NCBI RefSeq assembly: GCF_006483455.1
Contig: NZ_PPPU01000042.1
Span: forward strand, 1-42,800
Direction of reading: 5' to 3'
Origin: Methylomonas koyamae
Lineage (GTDB): Bacteria; Pseudomonadota; Gammaproteobacteria; Methylococcales; Methylomonadaceae
DNA length: 42,800 nucleotides
Translations under genes and position numbers: made by a program
Shown here: one piece after another, positions 17,683 to 27,377 of the stretch
How positions within the stretch are numbered: the stretch's first letter is position 1
Layout of the letters: each line of letters starts with the position of its first letter
The notes under the pieces: model-generated
What the model was told of the DNA's origin: nothing
The model's input: the letters and a program-made list of their open reading frames with translations, nothing else
The model's database searches: none

Positions 17683-18855
17683 ATGCCCGCTTCGTTGCTT
17701 TCCGCCGTTCTCGGCAACTATCGGCTTCACCATCAATTCCTGATCCTGTCCGGCCTGATCGCACTGCCGGCAATGCTTAGTGCGGCCGTGGTCGCCAACG
17801 GCCACCCCGGCCTGTCGCCGGAGCTTTGGCTGGCGGCGACTGCCGGCCAATTGCCCTGGATGATCGCGCTGTATGCCCTCTACGCCGGATTGCGTAACGG
17901 GCTGCAAAGTCTGCTTGCTGCACAGCGCCAACTTGCGAACGGCGATTTCGACGTGCGCTTGCAGGTCTCCGGCCGCGACGAGTTGGCTGAACTGGGCGTT
18001 GGCTTTAACGATACGGTACGCGAACTGGGCCGGCGGATGAACAAGGTGCAGGCGTCGATCCAGGAAGTGACCTATGCCGCCGACCAGTTGCACCAAGGCT
18101 CCGGCCAGGTTGCCGACCAACTCGACCTGCAGCGGAAAAGCACGACGATGATGGCGGCGGCCATCGAGCAAATGTCGGCCAGCATCCTGGGCGTGGCCGG
18201 CCAATGCCGGGAAACCGAAAAGATTTCCTCGACCACGCAACAACTGTCGCTGCAAGGCCAGCATTCGATCGATAGTTTTATTGCCGATATCAAGCAACTG
18301 TTCCTGGAAATAGAGGAACTGGCCGGTTTGATGCGCAACCTGGAACAGCATTCCCAGCAGGTCTCGCAAATCTCGGAGATGATCAAGGCCATTTCCGAAC
18401 AGACCAATCTACTGGCGTTGAACGCGGCGATCGAAGCGGCGCGGGCCGGCGAATACGGCCGCGGTTTTGCCGTTGTGGCCGACGAAGTGCGGACGCTGGC
18501 GCAACGGGTCAGGCTGTCGGCCGAGGAGATCACCGGCACCACCCAAGCGGTGCGCGAGCAAATCGATCGCGCCGTGCGTTCGATCGACGCCACGCAGCAA
18601 CGCACCGAGCAGGGTATAGACAAGGCTTACAGCGTGGAGCGCGTGCTGGCCGGGATCAAGGAATATGCCGACAGCGCCTTGGACAACGTGTCGATGATCG
18701 CCACCAGCACCGAACAGCAAAGCCAAGTCAGTCTGGAGATCGGTCGCAACGTGGAAAGCATCGCCCAGCATGTCGAAGAAAACAGCAAAGCCGCCCAGGA
18801 ATCGGCGGCGATCGCCCGCCATCTGTCGAAACTGGCGCAAGTCGCAGCTCATTAA
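17683..18855 (+). CDS. Methyl-accepting chemotaxis protein lacking a periplasmic ligand domain
   Basis: 390 residues from the ATG at 17683 (MPASLLSAV). TM1 at about 18-38, a periplasmic loop of only about 11 residues, TM2 at about 50-70, HAMP at about 71-118 ([20 protein letters not shown]), then a signalling coiled coil whose tip is [19 protein letters not shown] from residue 239, followed by [16 protein letters not shown]. No CheR-binding pentapeptide at the C-terminus. The absence of a sensor domain, together with the NIT-like sensor gene 20 bases downstream, suggests that sensing is supplied by the neighbour. An upstream in-frame start at 17584 adds residues without hydrophobic or domain character and is not favoured. 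Confidence 0.92.
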   Translation: MPASLLSAVLGNYRLHHQFLILSGLIALPAMLSAAVVANGHPGLSPELWLAATAGQLPWMIALYALYAGLRNGLQSLLAAQRQLANGDFDVRLQVSGRDELAELGVGFNDTVRELGRRMNKVQASIQEVTYAADQLHQGSGQVADQLDLQRKSTTMMAAAIEQMSASILGVAGQCRETEKISSTTQQLSLQGQHSIDSFIADIKQLFLEIEELAGLMRNLEQHSQQVSQISEMIKAISEQTNLLALNAAIEAARAGEYGRGFAVVADEVRTLAQRVRLSAEEITGTTQAVREQIDRAVRSIDATQQRTEQGIDKAYSVERVLAGIKEYADSALDNVSMIATSTEQQSQVSLEIGRNVESIAQHVEENSKAAQESAAIARHLSKLAQVAAH

Positions 18856-18875
18856 CCCGCACCGCACATATTCCG

Positions 18876-19847
18876 ATGGCCAATACCTTAATCTTACTAT
18901 GCGCGGCCGCCGGCTCGGCCGGCTCGGTGTTTGCCGCGATCTGGCATTGCCGCAACCGAAGCCGACTCGCTCACTTGGCCGGCCAACAAACCAGCATCGC
19001 CATCAACCGCCAACTAAAGCAATTACTCGGCAAAATACAACAGCACCGCGGTATGGTCAGCGGTTATCTGAACGGCGATGCCAGTTTCAAATATAAAATT
19101 TCGGCATTGCAGGCCGAAATCGACCGCGAAACCGAACAAATCGCCGCCAGCTTGCAAGCCTTGCCGGCCCATCGTGCCGGATTCGAGTCGATTCAATCCC
19201 GCTGGCGGTCATTGAGCCCGACCGTACTGCACGGCACCCGCGAGCAAAGCTTCGACAATCACTGCCAATTGATCTCGGCCGTACTGGATTTGATACGCGA
19301 CATCGCCGAACGCAGCCAATTGCACTGCGATAGCGCCTGCCCGTTCGGATTCGTCGAGATTGTTTGGCATTTGTTGCCGGACACTGCCGAAGCGATCGGC
19401 CAAACCCGGGCGATCGGTACCGGCATTGCCGCCGCCGGCCGCAGCCTCAGCACCGAACGCATCAAACTGGGCTACTTGCTGACCCGCATCCGCAATACCG
19501 CAGAGCGCCTCGAGTCCGGCATCGCCCGAACGCCGTCGGCGATGGCGGGCGCCGAATTTCGGCGCAGCTTCGGCGAGGTGCAGCAGCGCATCGGCAGTTT
19601 GGTCGGCGATATCGAGCAGCAATTGCTGGCGACCGAACGCCCCGAAATCGACCCGGCCGGCTTTTTCGCCAACGCCACGCAGACACTGAACGGCGTATTC
19701 GACCTGTACGACCGGGCCGAAGCGGTCGCCAACCGGGAGTTGCAAACGCTGCTGGCCGGCGCCACCCGGCTGGGCCGCCAATCGCTGGCAGCGCTGCTAC
19801 TGGGCTTGGCTATCGCCACCGCCGGCATCGTGCCATTGGCGCAGTAA
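18876..19847 (+). CDS. Stand-alone NIT-like sensor protein with terminal membrane helices
   Basis: 323 residues. N-terminal helix (about 1-23), a helical domain of about 270 residues, and a C-terminal helix (about 302-320) that ends the protein after LAQ. Residues 56-68, QHRGMVSGYLNGD, resemble the start of NIT (nitrate/nitrite-sensing) domains, which often open with a Q.xRG.s.gyl pattern; FESIQSRWRSL and an all-helical pattern agree. No HAMP or signalling domain follows, so the protein alone could not signal. It lies 20 bases after a chemoreceptor that lacks exactly this part. Nitrate or nitrite as ligand is inference from the family. Assignment to NIT is from pattern memory and should be checked with a profile. 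Confidence 0.65.
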   Translation: MANTLILLCAAAGSAGSVFAAIWHCRNRSRLAHLAGQQTSIAINRQLKQLLGKIQQHRGMVSGYLNGDASFKYKISALQAEIDRETEQIAASLQALPAHRAGFESIQSRWRSLSPTVLHGTREQSFDNHCQLISAVLDLIRDIAERSQLHCDSACPFGFVEIVWHLLPDTAEAIGQTRAIGTGIAAAGRSLSTERIKLGYLLTRIRNTAERLESGIARTPSAMAGAEFRRSFGEVQQRIGSLVGDIEQQLLATERPEIDPAGFFANATQTLNGVFDLYDRAEAVANRELQTLLAGATRLGRQSLAALLLGLAIATAGIVPLAQ

Positions 19848-19964
19848 GCCGGCGTCCGGCCGGAACGGCTTGTGTAACGGCGGGGTAAGCCGTTACAGTG
19901 GCGCGGTTTGCCGCCCGACCTGCCCCACGGCAACGGCGGCTACCGGACCCGTTCGCGAATTTCG

Positions 19965-21317
19965 ATGCCCAACGCCAAATCCATACCGCAAGCCAAAGCC
20001 GATTTTCTGATCGGCAATTTGCGACCGCTCGCCGCCGATCCGTTTCGGACTTTATCCGCCTGGTGGCGCGACTACGGCGATGCGGTCGGTTTTCGAGTAC
20101 TAACCCGGCAATTCTATATGTTCAGCCATCCGAGCATGGCGGAACAGGCCTTGGTCCGTCAGGCCGGCAAGTTCGTCAAAATGTACGACCCGCAAAAGCC
20201 CAAAGGCCTGGAGTTGGTGCTCGGCCAGGGTTTGGTCACCAGTCGCGGCGAATTGTGGCGCAATCAGCGGCGGTTGATGCAGCCGGTGTTTCAGCGCGGC
20301 AACCTGAGCGCATTGCAGCCGCAAATCGTTGCCGCCGGCCGCGAAATGCTGCTGCGCTGGCAAGGCTTGGGCGATGGGGTCCAGGTCAATCTGTGCGACG
20401 AAATGATGCGACTGACGCTGGAAGTCATCACCCAAACCATGTTCGGCACCAGCGTGCTGGATCGGATCGAGGCTATCGCTCCGGCGCTGGACACGGCATT
20501 GCGCCACGCCGCAGCGTCGCTGCTGAATCCGTTATCCTTGCCGCCATCGGTGCCGACGCCGCGTAACCGCGCCTTCAACCGGGCCATGGCGACGTTGGAC
20601 GGCGTGGTTTACGGCATCATCGAACAGCGCCGCGCCCAACCGGCGCCCGTCGGCCAGGATTTGCTGGGCATGTTGTTGCAGGCGCGCGACGAGGATAGCG
20701 GGGCCGGCATGAGCGACCGCCAACTGCGCGACGAAGTGTTGACCATTTTCAGCGCCGGCCACGAGACCACCTCGAATTTACTGAGTTGGACCTTGTACTT
20801 GTTGGCCAGGCATCCGGAAGCGCTCGGCCGTTTGCGGCGGGAGTTGCAGGCTTTGCCGGCCGAGGAAGATTGGCAGTTTGCCGACCTGCAAAACCTGGAA
20901 TACTGCAAGGCGGTCCTGCACGAATCGCTGCGGCTGCGGCCGCCGGTCGGCATCATCATGCGTAAGGTCGCACAAGATGTCGAATTCGAAGGTTACCGGC
21001 TCGCCGCCGGGAGCTTGGCGTTGTTCAATATTTTCAACCTGCACCACCATCCGCAATTCTGGGACGACCCGGAGCGCTTCGATCCGGAGCGCTTTCTCGG
21101 CAACCGTAGCCACCGCTTTGCTTTTATGCCGTTCGGCGCCGGCGAACGGATTTGTATCGGCAATCATTTCGCCTTGCTGGAGAGCCAGTTGCTCTTGAGT
21201 CTGATCGTGCGCCATTACGATATCGAATTACTCGATCCGGGCGAGGCGGAGATCGAATTAATGGTGAGCCTGCGGCCGAAAGGCGGGCTGCCGGCGAGCT
21301 TGCACCGGCTCGCATAA
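19965..21317 (+). CDS. Cytochrome P450
   Basis: 450 residues from the ATG at 19965. All family marks are intact: I-helix AGHETT (264-269) with the acid-alcohol pair, ExxR as ESLR (Glu320, Arg323), PERF region DPERFDPERFLG, and the heme loop FMPFGAGERICIG with Cys397 as thiolate ligand. There is no transmembrane anchor, so it is a soluble class I type needing a ferredoxin and reductase, neither of which is adjacent. The heme loop and C-terminus resemble bacterial CYP4/fatty-acid-hydroxylase-like proteins rather than CYP51. The substrate is unknown. Convergent with the AI-2E family gene. Confidence 0.95.
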   Translation: MPNAKSIPQAKADFLIGNLRPLAADPFRTLSAWWRDYGDAVGFRVLTRQFYMFSHPSMAEQALVRQAGKFVKMYDPQKPKGLELVLGQGLVTSRGELWRNQRRLMQPVFQRGNLSALQPQIVAAGREMLLRWQGLGDGVQVNLCDEMMRLTLEVITQTMFGTSVLDRIEAIAPALDTALRHAAASLLNPLSLPPSVPTPRNRAFNRAMATLDGVVYGIIEQRRAQPAPVGQDLLGMLLQARDEDSGAGMSDRQLRDEVLTIFSAGHETTSNLLSWTLYLLARHPEALGRLRRELQALPAEEDWQFADLQNLEYCKAVLHESLRLRPPVGIIMRKVAQDVEFEGYRLAAGSLALFNIFNLHHHPQFWDDPERFDPERFLGNRSHRFAFMPFGAGERICIGNHFALLESQLLLSLIVRHYDIELLDPGEAEIELMVSLRPKGGLPASLHRLA

Positions 21318-21395
21318 GCCCAGGCAAAAGGCCGGAATCAGGTTGCGGAGAGTCTTGCGCTCGGTCGGATTCCAACCCTGCCGCGGCGATACCGA

Positions 21396-22469
21396 TCAGC
21401 TTGAGCTGCCATCATCTCCACTTTGCTCGCGCTCTTTGCTGATCAGCCAATCCAGCACCAGGGCGTAACTGGTCGCCAGCAGGGTTGGGCCGATGAATAC
21501 GCCAATGAAGCCGAAGGCCAGCAGGCCGCCGAAGATGCCGAATACGATCAAGACGAACGGCAATTCGACTTCGCGGCTGATCAGGACCGGCCGCAACCAA
21601 TTGTCTATCGTGCCGACGAACAACAGGAACCACAGGGCGATAAAAATCGCCCGGCCGGTTTCGCCTCCCACCAGCAGCCATAACGCAACCGGCAGCCAGA
21701 CTACGGTGCCGGCGGCCGGAAGCAGCATCAAAAAGAAAGCGACGACGCCTAGCACGAAGGCGTAGGGCACGTCGGCAAGCACGAAGCCGAGCATCGAAGC
21801 CAAGGCTTGAACCAGCGCGGTGCCGATAATGCCGTATACCACGGCGCGCAAGCTGGAGCGGACGATGTGCAGAATGCGTTGGCTGCGTTCGCCGGCCAGG
21901 CGCCGAACCGCAATCACCACGTGTTCGGCGACCCGTTCGCCGTCGCGATAGAAAAAAAACAACACCAGAATACTCAGGCCCATATGCATCAACTGGCCGC
22001 CGAGCTTGATGCCTTGCTGCAAAATCCAGGTGCCGGCACCGAGGGCGTAGGGACGGGCCAGATTCACCAGCCGGCTGGTGTCTTCGCCTATATTTTGCCA
22101 AGCCGATTTGGCCCTGTCGCCGAGCCACGGCAGGCGTTCCAGCCATTCCGGGGCTGCCGGCCAGGTGTGCACGCTTTGGTTGAGCCATTGCAACAAGCGG
22201 TTGATGTCTTCGGTAAAGCTGAATCCGGCGGTAACGAACGGCGTCAACAGCAGGATACCGATCGGCAGCACCATGGTGGCCGCGGCGCGATTGGCGCTGA
22301 AATGCCATTCCCGCAAGCGGGAATAGAGCGGCCAGGTGACGAAACATAAGATGGCGGCCCACAGCAAATCGAACACAAACGGCTGCAGCACCTGGTAACA
22401 GGCAAACAACAGCAGGCCCAGTGCGGCCAGACTGGCGGCTTTTTCGTAACGCGTGTTTTGCATGCTCAT
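21396..22469 (-). CDS. AI-2E family transporter (PerM/YdiK-like permease)
   Basis: 357 residues from the ATG at 22469 (MSMQNTRYEK); the longer form from TTG at 22493 lacks support. About eight hydrophobic segments in the family pattern: two at the N-terminus (about 13-48), one near 60-80, a polar periplasmic stretch, then a C-terminal block with FVLADVPYAFVLGVVAFFLMLLP, the DNWLRPVLISRE motif and GGLLAFGFIGVFIGPTLLA. Members export AI-2 or act as Na/H antiporters or other small-solute permeases, so no substrate is claimed. Confidence 0.9.
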   Translation of the reverse strand: MSMQNTRYEKAASLAALGLLLFACYQVLQPFVFDLLWAAILCFVTWPLYSRLREWHFSANRAAATMVLPIGILLLTPFVTAGFSFTEDINRLLQWLNQSVHTWPAAPEWLERLPWLGDRAKSAWQNIGEDTSRLVNLARPYALGAGTWILQQGIKLGGQLMHMGLSILVLFFFYRDGERVAEHVVIAVRRLAGERSQRILHIVRSSLRAVVYGIIGTALVQALASMLGFVLADVPYAFVLGVVAFFLMLLPAAGTVVWLPVALWLLVGGETGRAIFIALWFLLFVGTIDNWLRPVLISREVELPFVLIVFGIFGGLLAFGFIGVFIGPTLLATSYALVLDWLISKEREQSGDDGSSS

Positions 22470-22617
22470 TGGCGGCCTGCACCGGTTTAACAATACTGGT
22501 CCCGAGTTTACGGCATTATCGCGCCGGCCGGTATTGCCGGTTGCGGCTTAATCAGCGCTTGCTTGGCCGGCGAAGCATTCACTAGAATGCGGCAGCGACA
22601 TTTTGGAGACCCTTGCC

Positions 22618-23139
22618 GTGAGCGAACCCCGTGAATTCATTCCGATCAATATCGCTGTATTGACCGTATCCGACACCCGCAGCGAAGCGGACGATACTTC
22701 CGGCCGCGTGTTGGTCGAAGGCCTGCTCGCGGCCGGGCATATGTTGGCGGATAAAAAAATCGTGCGCGACGATATTTATCAAATTCGCGCCGCCGTCAGC
22801 CAATGGATCGCCGATCCCAATGTCAATGCAATCATCACCACCGGCGGCACCGGCGTAACCGGGCGCGACGGCACTCCGGAAGCGGTGTTGCCGTTGCTGG
22901 ACAAGGTGCTGGACGGCTTCGGCGAGGTGTTTCGGATGTTGTCCTACCAGGACATCAAGAGTTCGACGATGCAGTCGCGGGCGCTGGCCGGCGTCGCCAA
23001 TGCGACCTATATCTTCTGCGTGCCGGGATCGTCCGGTGCCTGCCGCACCGCCTGGGAGGCGTTGATCAAAGACCAACTGGATTACCGCACCCGACCTTGT
23101 AATCTGGTGCAACTGATGCCGCGTTTGCTGGAGAAATGA
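22618..23139 (+). CDS. moaB: Molybdenum cofactor biosynthesis protein B
   Basis: 173 residues from GTG at 22618; GGAG lies upstream, and the alternative TTG at 22603 falls within that site. MoaB/MogA fold: INIAVLTVSDTRS at the N-terminus, the molybdopterin-binding TTGGTGVTGRDGTPEAV loop, and CVPGSSGACRTAWEALI. It adenylates molybdopterin or is a close relative. Its stop overlaps the next start (ATGATG), so it is coupled to the DUF423 gene. No other moa gene is nearby. Confidence 0.93.
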   Translation: MSEPREFIPINIAVLTVSDTRSEADDTSGRVLVEGLLAAGHMLADKKIVRDDIYQIRAAVSQWIADPNVNAIITTGGTGVTGRDGTPEAVLPLLDKVLDGFGEVFRMLSYQDIKSSTMQSRALAGVANATYIFCVPGSSGACRTAWEALIKDQLDYRTRPCNLVQLMPRLLEK

Positions 23140-23498
23140 TGCGCCGGACTTTTTTATTTTTGGCTGCTGTGGGCGGCTTTAGCGGAGTGGCGCTGGGTGC
23201 GTTCGGCGCCCACGGTTTGAAACATCTGCTGAGCGATTACCAATTGGATATCTACAAAACCGCGGTAAATTACCAGATGTGGCATAGCCTGGCGTTGGCT
23301 CTGGCAGCGTTATTACCCGAGCGGGCGGCGCTGCGTTGGGCGGGAAGGCTGTTCGCGCTCGGCATTCTGCTGTTTTCGGGCAGTCTATACTTGCTGGCGA
23401 TATTCGATATCAAATGGCTGGGTATGGTTACGCCGCTGGGCGGCCTGGCGTTTTTGGCGGGATGGGGCCTGCTGGCCTACGTCGCGCTTCGAGAATAA
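23136..23498 (+). CDS. DUF423 family membrane protein (YgdD-like)
   Basis: 120 residues with four hydrophobic helices. The family signature GVALGAFGAHGLKHLL (about 17-32) and YQMWHSLALAL are present, and the C-terminal GGLAFLAGWGLLAY is typical. Function unknown in all members I know of. It overlaps moaB by four bases and precedes the psiE-like gene by 13 bases. Confidence 0.92.
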   Translation: MMRRTFLFLAAVGGFSGVALGAFGAHGLKHLLSDYQLDIYKTAVNYQMWHSLALALAALLPERAALRWAGRLFALGILLFSGSLYLLAIFDIKWLGMVTPLGGLAFLAGWGLLAYVALRE

Positions 23499-23511
23499 GC
23501 AGGAGTCACCG

Positions 23512-24042
23512 ATGGAATCCAAACCGCCCGTTCGCCCGTCTTCGCCGTCGCGGCCCGGAACCAGCCGCACCACGCGCGACGAACCCGAAGTCAAGTTGGC
23601 GCCGGTCGTCGAAGACGGTCTGCTAAAAGTACTGCATGCCGTGATCCATTTTGCGGTTCGGGTGCTGGCGGTGCTGATGGTGCTGGTGATTTTGTGGGGC
23701 GTGGCCGACGTGGTGTATGTAATCTACCAACGCCTGATCGCGGAACCGTTTATGATGTTGACGGTCTCGGACATATTGTTGATTTTCGGTTCGTTCATGG
23801 CCGTGCTGATCGCGATCGAGATTTTTATCAACATCACGTTGTACATCAAGCACGACACGCTACCGATTAAAATGGTGATTGCCACAGCCTTGATGGCCGT
23901 GGCCCGAAAAGTGATTATGTTGGATTTCAAGGACCTGGACCCGGCTTATACCGTCGGGATTGCCGCTGTAACGGTGTCTCTGGGCCTGACCTATTGGCTG
24001 ATTTCCTATAAACCGCAACCCGTCAAAACTGAAGAGCGATAA
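23512..24042 (+). CDS. PsiE-family membrane protein
   Basis: 176 residues. A proline/arginine-rich cytoplasmic N-terminus (about 1-35), then four hydrophobic helices (about 45-70, 83-105, 118-135, 148-165). DILLIFGSFMAVLIAIEIFINI and IATALMAVARKVIMLDF match the phosphate-starvation-inducible PsiE family. I see no clear PhoB box upstream; it appears co-transcribed with moaB and the DUF423 gene, so phosphate control is not supported here. It ends four bases before pepN. Confidence 0.88.
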   Translation: MESKPPVRPSSPSRPGTSRTTRDEPEVKLAPVVEDGLLKVLHAVIHFAVRVLAVLMVLVILWGVADVVYVIYQRLIAEPFMMLTVSDILLIFGSFMAVLIAIEIFINITLYIKHDTLPIKMVIATALMAVARKVIMLDFKDLDPAYTVGIAAVTVSLGLTYWLISYKPQPVKTEER

Positions 24043-24045
24043 GCC

Positions 24046-26688
24046 ATGCGCGATGCCAGCCCGCAAACTGTCTACCTGAAAGACTACACGCCGCCGGAAT
24101 ATCTGATCGACCAAGTCGAATTGGATTTCGATTTGGACGACCAGCGCACTAAGGTGCGCGCCAAAATGAGCGTCAGGCGCAATCCGCAGAGCTTGGCCGA
24201 CAGTGTCGCGCTAAAGCTGTGGGGCGAGGAGTTGCAATTGCTCAGCATCGCCGTCGACGGCCGGCCGCTGAGCGCCAGCGAATATCTGGTCGGCGACGAA
24301 GCGTTGATTGTCCACGAGGCGCCGCAGGACAGGCCGTTCGAAATCCTGATCGAAAATCTGATCAATCCGCAAGCCAACACCGCTCTGGAAGGGTTGTTTC
24401 TGTCCAGCAGCATGCTCTGCACCCAGTGCGAGGCGCAGGGCTTTCGGAAAATCACTTGGTTTTTGGATCGGCCGGACGTGATGAGCCGTTTCAAAACCAC
24501 GCTGGTCGCCGACAAGGCCAAATACCCGGTATTACTGTCCAACGGCAACAAAACCGGCGGCGGCGAGTTGGAAAACAATCGGCATTGGGTCAGTTGGGAA
24601 GACCCGTTCGCCAAGCCGTGCTACCTGTTCGCGTTGGTCGCCGGCCAGTTGGAATGTGTCGCCGACGAGTTCGTGACGATGAGCGGCCGGCGGATTGCGC
24701 TGGAGATTTTCGTCGAGCAACACAACGTCGACAAATGCGCCCATGCGATGCAATCGCTGAAGAACGCGATGCGCTGGGACGAGGAAACCTACGGCCTGGA
24801 ATACGATCTGGATTTGTATATGATCGTTGCCGTCGACCATTTCAACATGGGAGCGATGGAAAACAAGGGGCTGAACGTGTTTAACACCAAGTTCGTGCTG
24901 GCCCGGCCGGATACTGCTACCGACAGCGATTACGAACACATCGAAGGCGTGATCGGCCATGAATACTTCCACAACTGGTCCGGAAACCGGGTCACCTGCC
25001 GCGATTGGTTCCAGTTGAGTCTAAAAGAAGGCTTTACCGTATTCCGCGACCAGCAATTCAGCGGCGACATGACTTCGCCGGCCGTGAAGCGGATCGAAGA
25101 CGTCAACGCCTTGCGTACCCGCCAGTTTGCCGAGGACGCCGGCCCTTTGGCGCATCCGGTGCGGCCCGAGGCCTATATCGAAATCAACAACTTTTATACG
25201 CTGACCGTCTACGAAAAAGGCGCGGAAGTGGTGCGGATGCTGCACACCTTGCTCGGTGCGGAAGGTTTTCGCAAAGGCTGCGATTTATATTTCCAACGTC
25301 ACGACGGCCAGGCTGTGACCTGCGAGGATTTCGTCAAGGCGCTGGAAGACGCCAACGGCGTCGAATTCGGCCAATTCCGCCGCTGGTATTCGCAGGCCGG
25401 TACGCCGCTGCTGGCAGTCGAGCAGGACTACGATACAGCCGGCGGCCGCTTGCAACTGACGTTGCGCCAAAGCTGTCCGCCGACGCCGAATCAGCCGGTC
25501 AAGCAACCGTTACATATTCCGGTAAAACTGGGGCTATTGAATCCAGACGGGACGCCGGCCGCATTCGAGTTCGGTGGCGAGCGGCACACCGAGGTCACAT
25601 TGAATCTGACCGAAGCCGAACAAAGCTTCAGCTTCGGCAATCTGGCCGGCAAGCCGGTGGTTTCGTTGCTGCGCGGTTTTTCCGCGCCGGTGACGTTGAA
25701 AATGCCGCGCGGTTTGGACGAACTGGCCTTTTTGCTGAGCCACGATAGCGACACCTTCAACCGTTGGGAGGCCGGCCAGCAATTGGCGACGCAAGCCATT
25801 TTCGATTTGATCGACAGCATCGAGTTGGGTCGGCCGCTGCAGCTGGATTCGATCGTAATCGAAGCGTACCGCAAGGTGCTGGCCGATGTCGGCGGCGATT
25901 TGTCCTATCAGGCTTTGCTGTTGGCTTTACCGGAAGAGAGTTATCTGTCCGGCCAAATGGCAATTATTGACGTCGACGCCGTGCACCAGGCCCGCGAGTT
26001 CGTCAAGAAAACCCTGGCAACCAGTCTGGCGGATCAATTTCTGGCGCTTTACCGCCAACACCACCGCGACGAATCCGGTTGCTTCGATGCCGGCGCCGTG
26101 GGCCGACGCCGCCTGAAAAACACCTGCCTGAGCTACCTGAGTAAATTGGAAACGCCGGACAGTCACCGTCTGGCCGAGCAGCAATTCCGGGGCGCCCGCA
26201 ATATGACCGACCAAATCTCGGCATTGTCGGCGATCGTAAACAGCTACAACCCGGACAAAGCCGATTGCCTCGACAGTTTTTACCGGCAATGGCAGCAGGA
26301 GGCGCTGGTCATCGACAAGTGGTTTGCGCTGCAGGCGACCAGCAGCATGCCGAATACCTTTGCCACTGTGCAGAATCTGATGCGGCACCCGGCTTTCGAT
26401 ATGAAAACGCCGAACCGAGTTCGGGCCTTGGTCGGCGCCTTTAGTCAGTCGAATCCGTTGCATTTCCATGCTGCGAATGGCGAAGGCTACCGGTTTTTGG
26501 CCGACCGCGTGATCGAATTGAATGCGTTGAATCCGCAAATCGCCTCGCGCATGGTCAGCGGTCTGGCGCAATGGCGGCGCTACGACGCCAACCGGCAAAG
26601 CTTGATGAAACAGGAATTACAGCGTATTGTCGCTACCGAACATTTGTCGAAAGATGTCTACGAGATTGCCAGCAAGAGTTTGGCGTAG
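24046..26688 (+). CDS. pepN: Aminopeptidase N
   Basis: M1-family zinc aminopeptidase, 880 residues (E. coli 870). Exopeptidase motif GAMEN (269-273), zinc motif HEYFH (His305, Glu306, His309) and the third zinc ligand Glu328 in LKEG. N-terminal beta domain, catalytic thermolysin-like domain, small beta domain (from about 450) and a large helical C-terminal domain (from about 550). It removes N-terminal residues during late peptide breakdown in the cytoplasm. Start ATG at 24046, three bases after the psiE-like stop. Confidence 0.97.
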   Translation: MRDASPQTVYLKDYTPPEYLIDQVELDFDLDDQRTKVRAKMSVRRNPQSLADSVALKLWGEELQLLSIAVDGRPLSASEYLVGDEALIVHEAPQDRPFEILIENLINPQANTALEGLFLSSSMLCTQCEAQGFRKITWFLDRPDVMSRFKTTLVADKAKYPVLLSNGNKTGGGELENNRHWVSWEDPFAKPCYLFALVAGQLECVADEFVTMSGRRIALEIFVEQHNVDKCAHAMQSLKNAMRWDEETYGLEYDLDLYMIVAVDHFNMGAMENKGLNVFNTKFVLARPDTATDSDYEHIEGVIGHEYFHNWSGNRVTCRDWFQLSLKEGFTVFRDQQFSGDMTSPAVKRIEDVNALRTRQFAEDAGPLAHPVRPEAYIEINNFYTLTVYEKGAEVVRMLHTLLGAEGFRKGCDLYFQRHDGQAVTCEDFVKALEDANGVEFGQFRRWYSQAGTPLLAVEQDYDTAGGRLQLTLRQSCPPTPNQPVKQPLHIPVKLGLLNPDGTPAAFEFGGERHTEVTLNLTEAEQSFSFGNLAGKPVVSLLRGFSAPVTLKMPRGLDELAFLLSHDSDTFNRWEAGQQLATQAIFDLIDSIELGRPLQLDSIVIEAYRKVLADVGGDLSYQALLLALPEESYLSGQMAIIDVDAVHQAREFVKKTLATSLADQFLALYRQHHRDESGCFDAGAVGRRRLKNTCLSYLSKLETPDSHRLAEQQFRGARNMTDQISALSAIVNSYNPDKADCLDSFYRQWQQEALVIDKWFALQATSSMPNTFATVQNLMRHPAFDMKTPNRVRALVGAFSQSNPLHFHAANGEGYRFLADRVIELNALNPQIASRMVSGLAQWRRYDANRQSLMKQELQRIVATEHLSKDVYEIASKSLA

Positions 26689-26736
26689 CCGTCACAATCA
26701 CGTAAACTAGCTTCGGACCCAGTTACCCGCATTAGC

Positions 26737-27330
26737 ATGAACCCACGCACCGCCCAGGTTGAACGCAACACCCTCGAAACCCAGATCAAGATTTCGGTTA
26801 ATCTCGACGGCAGCGGCTCAGCCGCGTTCACTACCGGCCTGCCGTTTTTGGACCACATGCTGGACCAAGTGGCCCGGCACGGCTTGATCGACATGGAAAT
26901 CGTGTCTCACGGCGATCTACACATCGATGCCCACCACAGTGTCGAAGACATCGGCATCACCTTGGGCCAGGCGGTTGCCAAAGCGCTTGGCGATAAAAAA
27001 GGCATTTACCGCTACGGCCACGCCTATTGTCCGCTCGACGAATCCTTGTCGCGGGTGGTGGTGGATTTTTCCGGCCGGCCGGGATTGTTTTACGATGTCG
27101 AATTCAAGCGCGCGCTGATCGGCAATTTCGACGTGGATTTGTTCAAAGAATTTTTTCAGGGTTTCGTCAACCACGCCGGCGTGACTTTGCATATCGACAA
27201 TCTGAAAGGCGGCAACGCCCACCACATTGCCGAAACCGTTTTCAAGGCATTCGGCCGGGCAGTGCGGATGGCGATCAGCCCCGATCCGCGCATGGCCGGG
27301 ATCATGCCGTCCACCAAAGGCACTCTGTAA
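26737..27330 (+). CDS. hisB: Imidazoleglycerol-phosphate dehydratase
   Basis: 197 residues, monofunctional form without the N-terminal histidinol-phosphatase domain found in E. coli. Metal-binding [11 protein letters not shown] and HHIAE motifs, each contributing histidines and a glutamate to the di-manganese site, are intact. It catalyses the sixth step of histidine synthesis and is the first of hisB-hisH-hisA-hisF-hisI, 48 bases after pepN. Confidence 0.97.
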   Translation: MNPRTAQVERNTLETQIKISVNLDGSGSAAFTTGLPFLDHMLDQVARHGLIDMEIVSHGDLHIDAHHSVEDIGITLGQAVAKALGDKKGIYRYGHAYCPLDESLSRVVVDFSGRPGLFYDVEFKRALIGNFDVDLFKEFFQGFVNHAGVTLHIDNLKGGNAHHIAETVFKAFGRAVRMAISPDPRMAGIMPSTKGTL

Positions 27331-27377
27331 ACTCTTCACAGCCGCTTCGAACTTTTGACCTTAAATATCTAACTGTT

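Noticed and set aside
17437-18369. 310-codon open frame on the minus strand
   Set aside because: Antisense to the chemoreceptor; His- and Arg-rich low-information translation.
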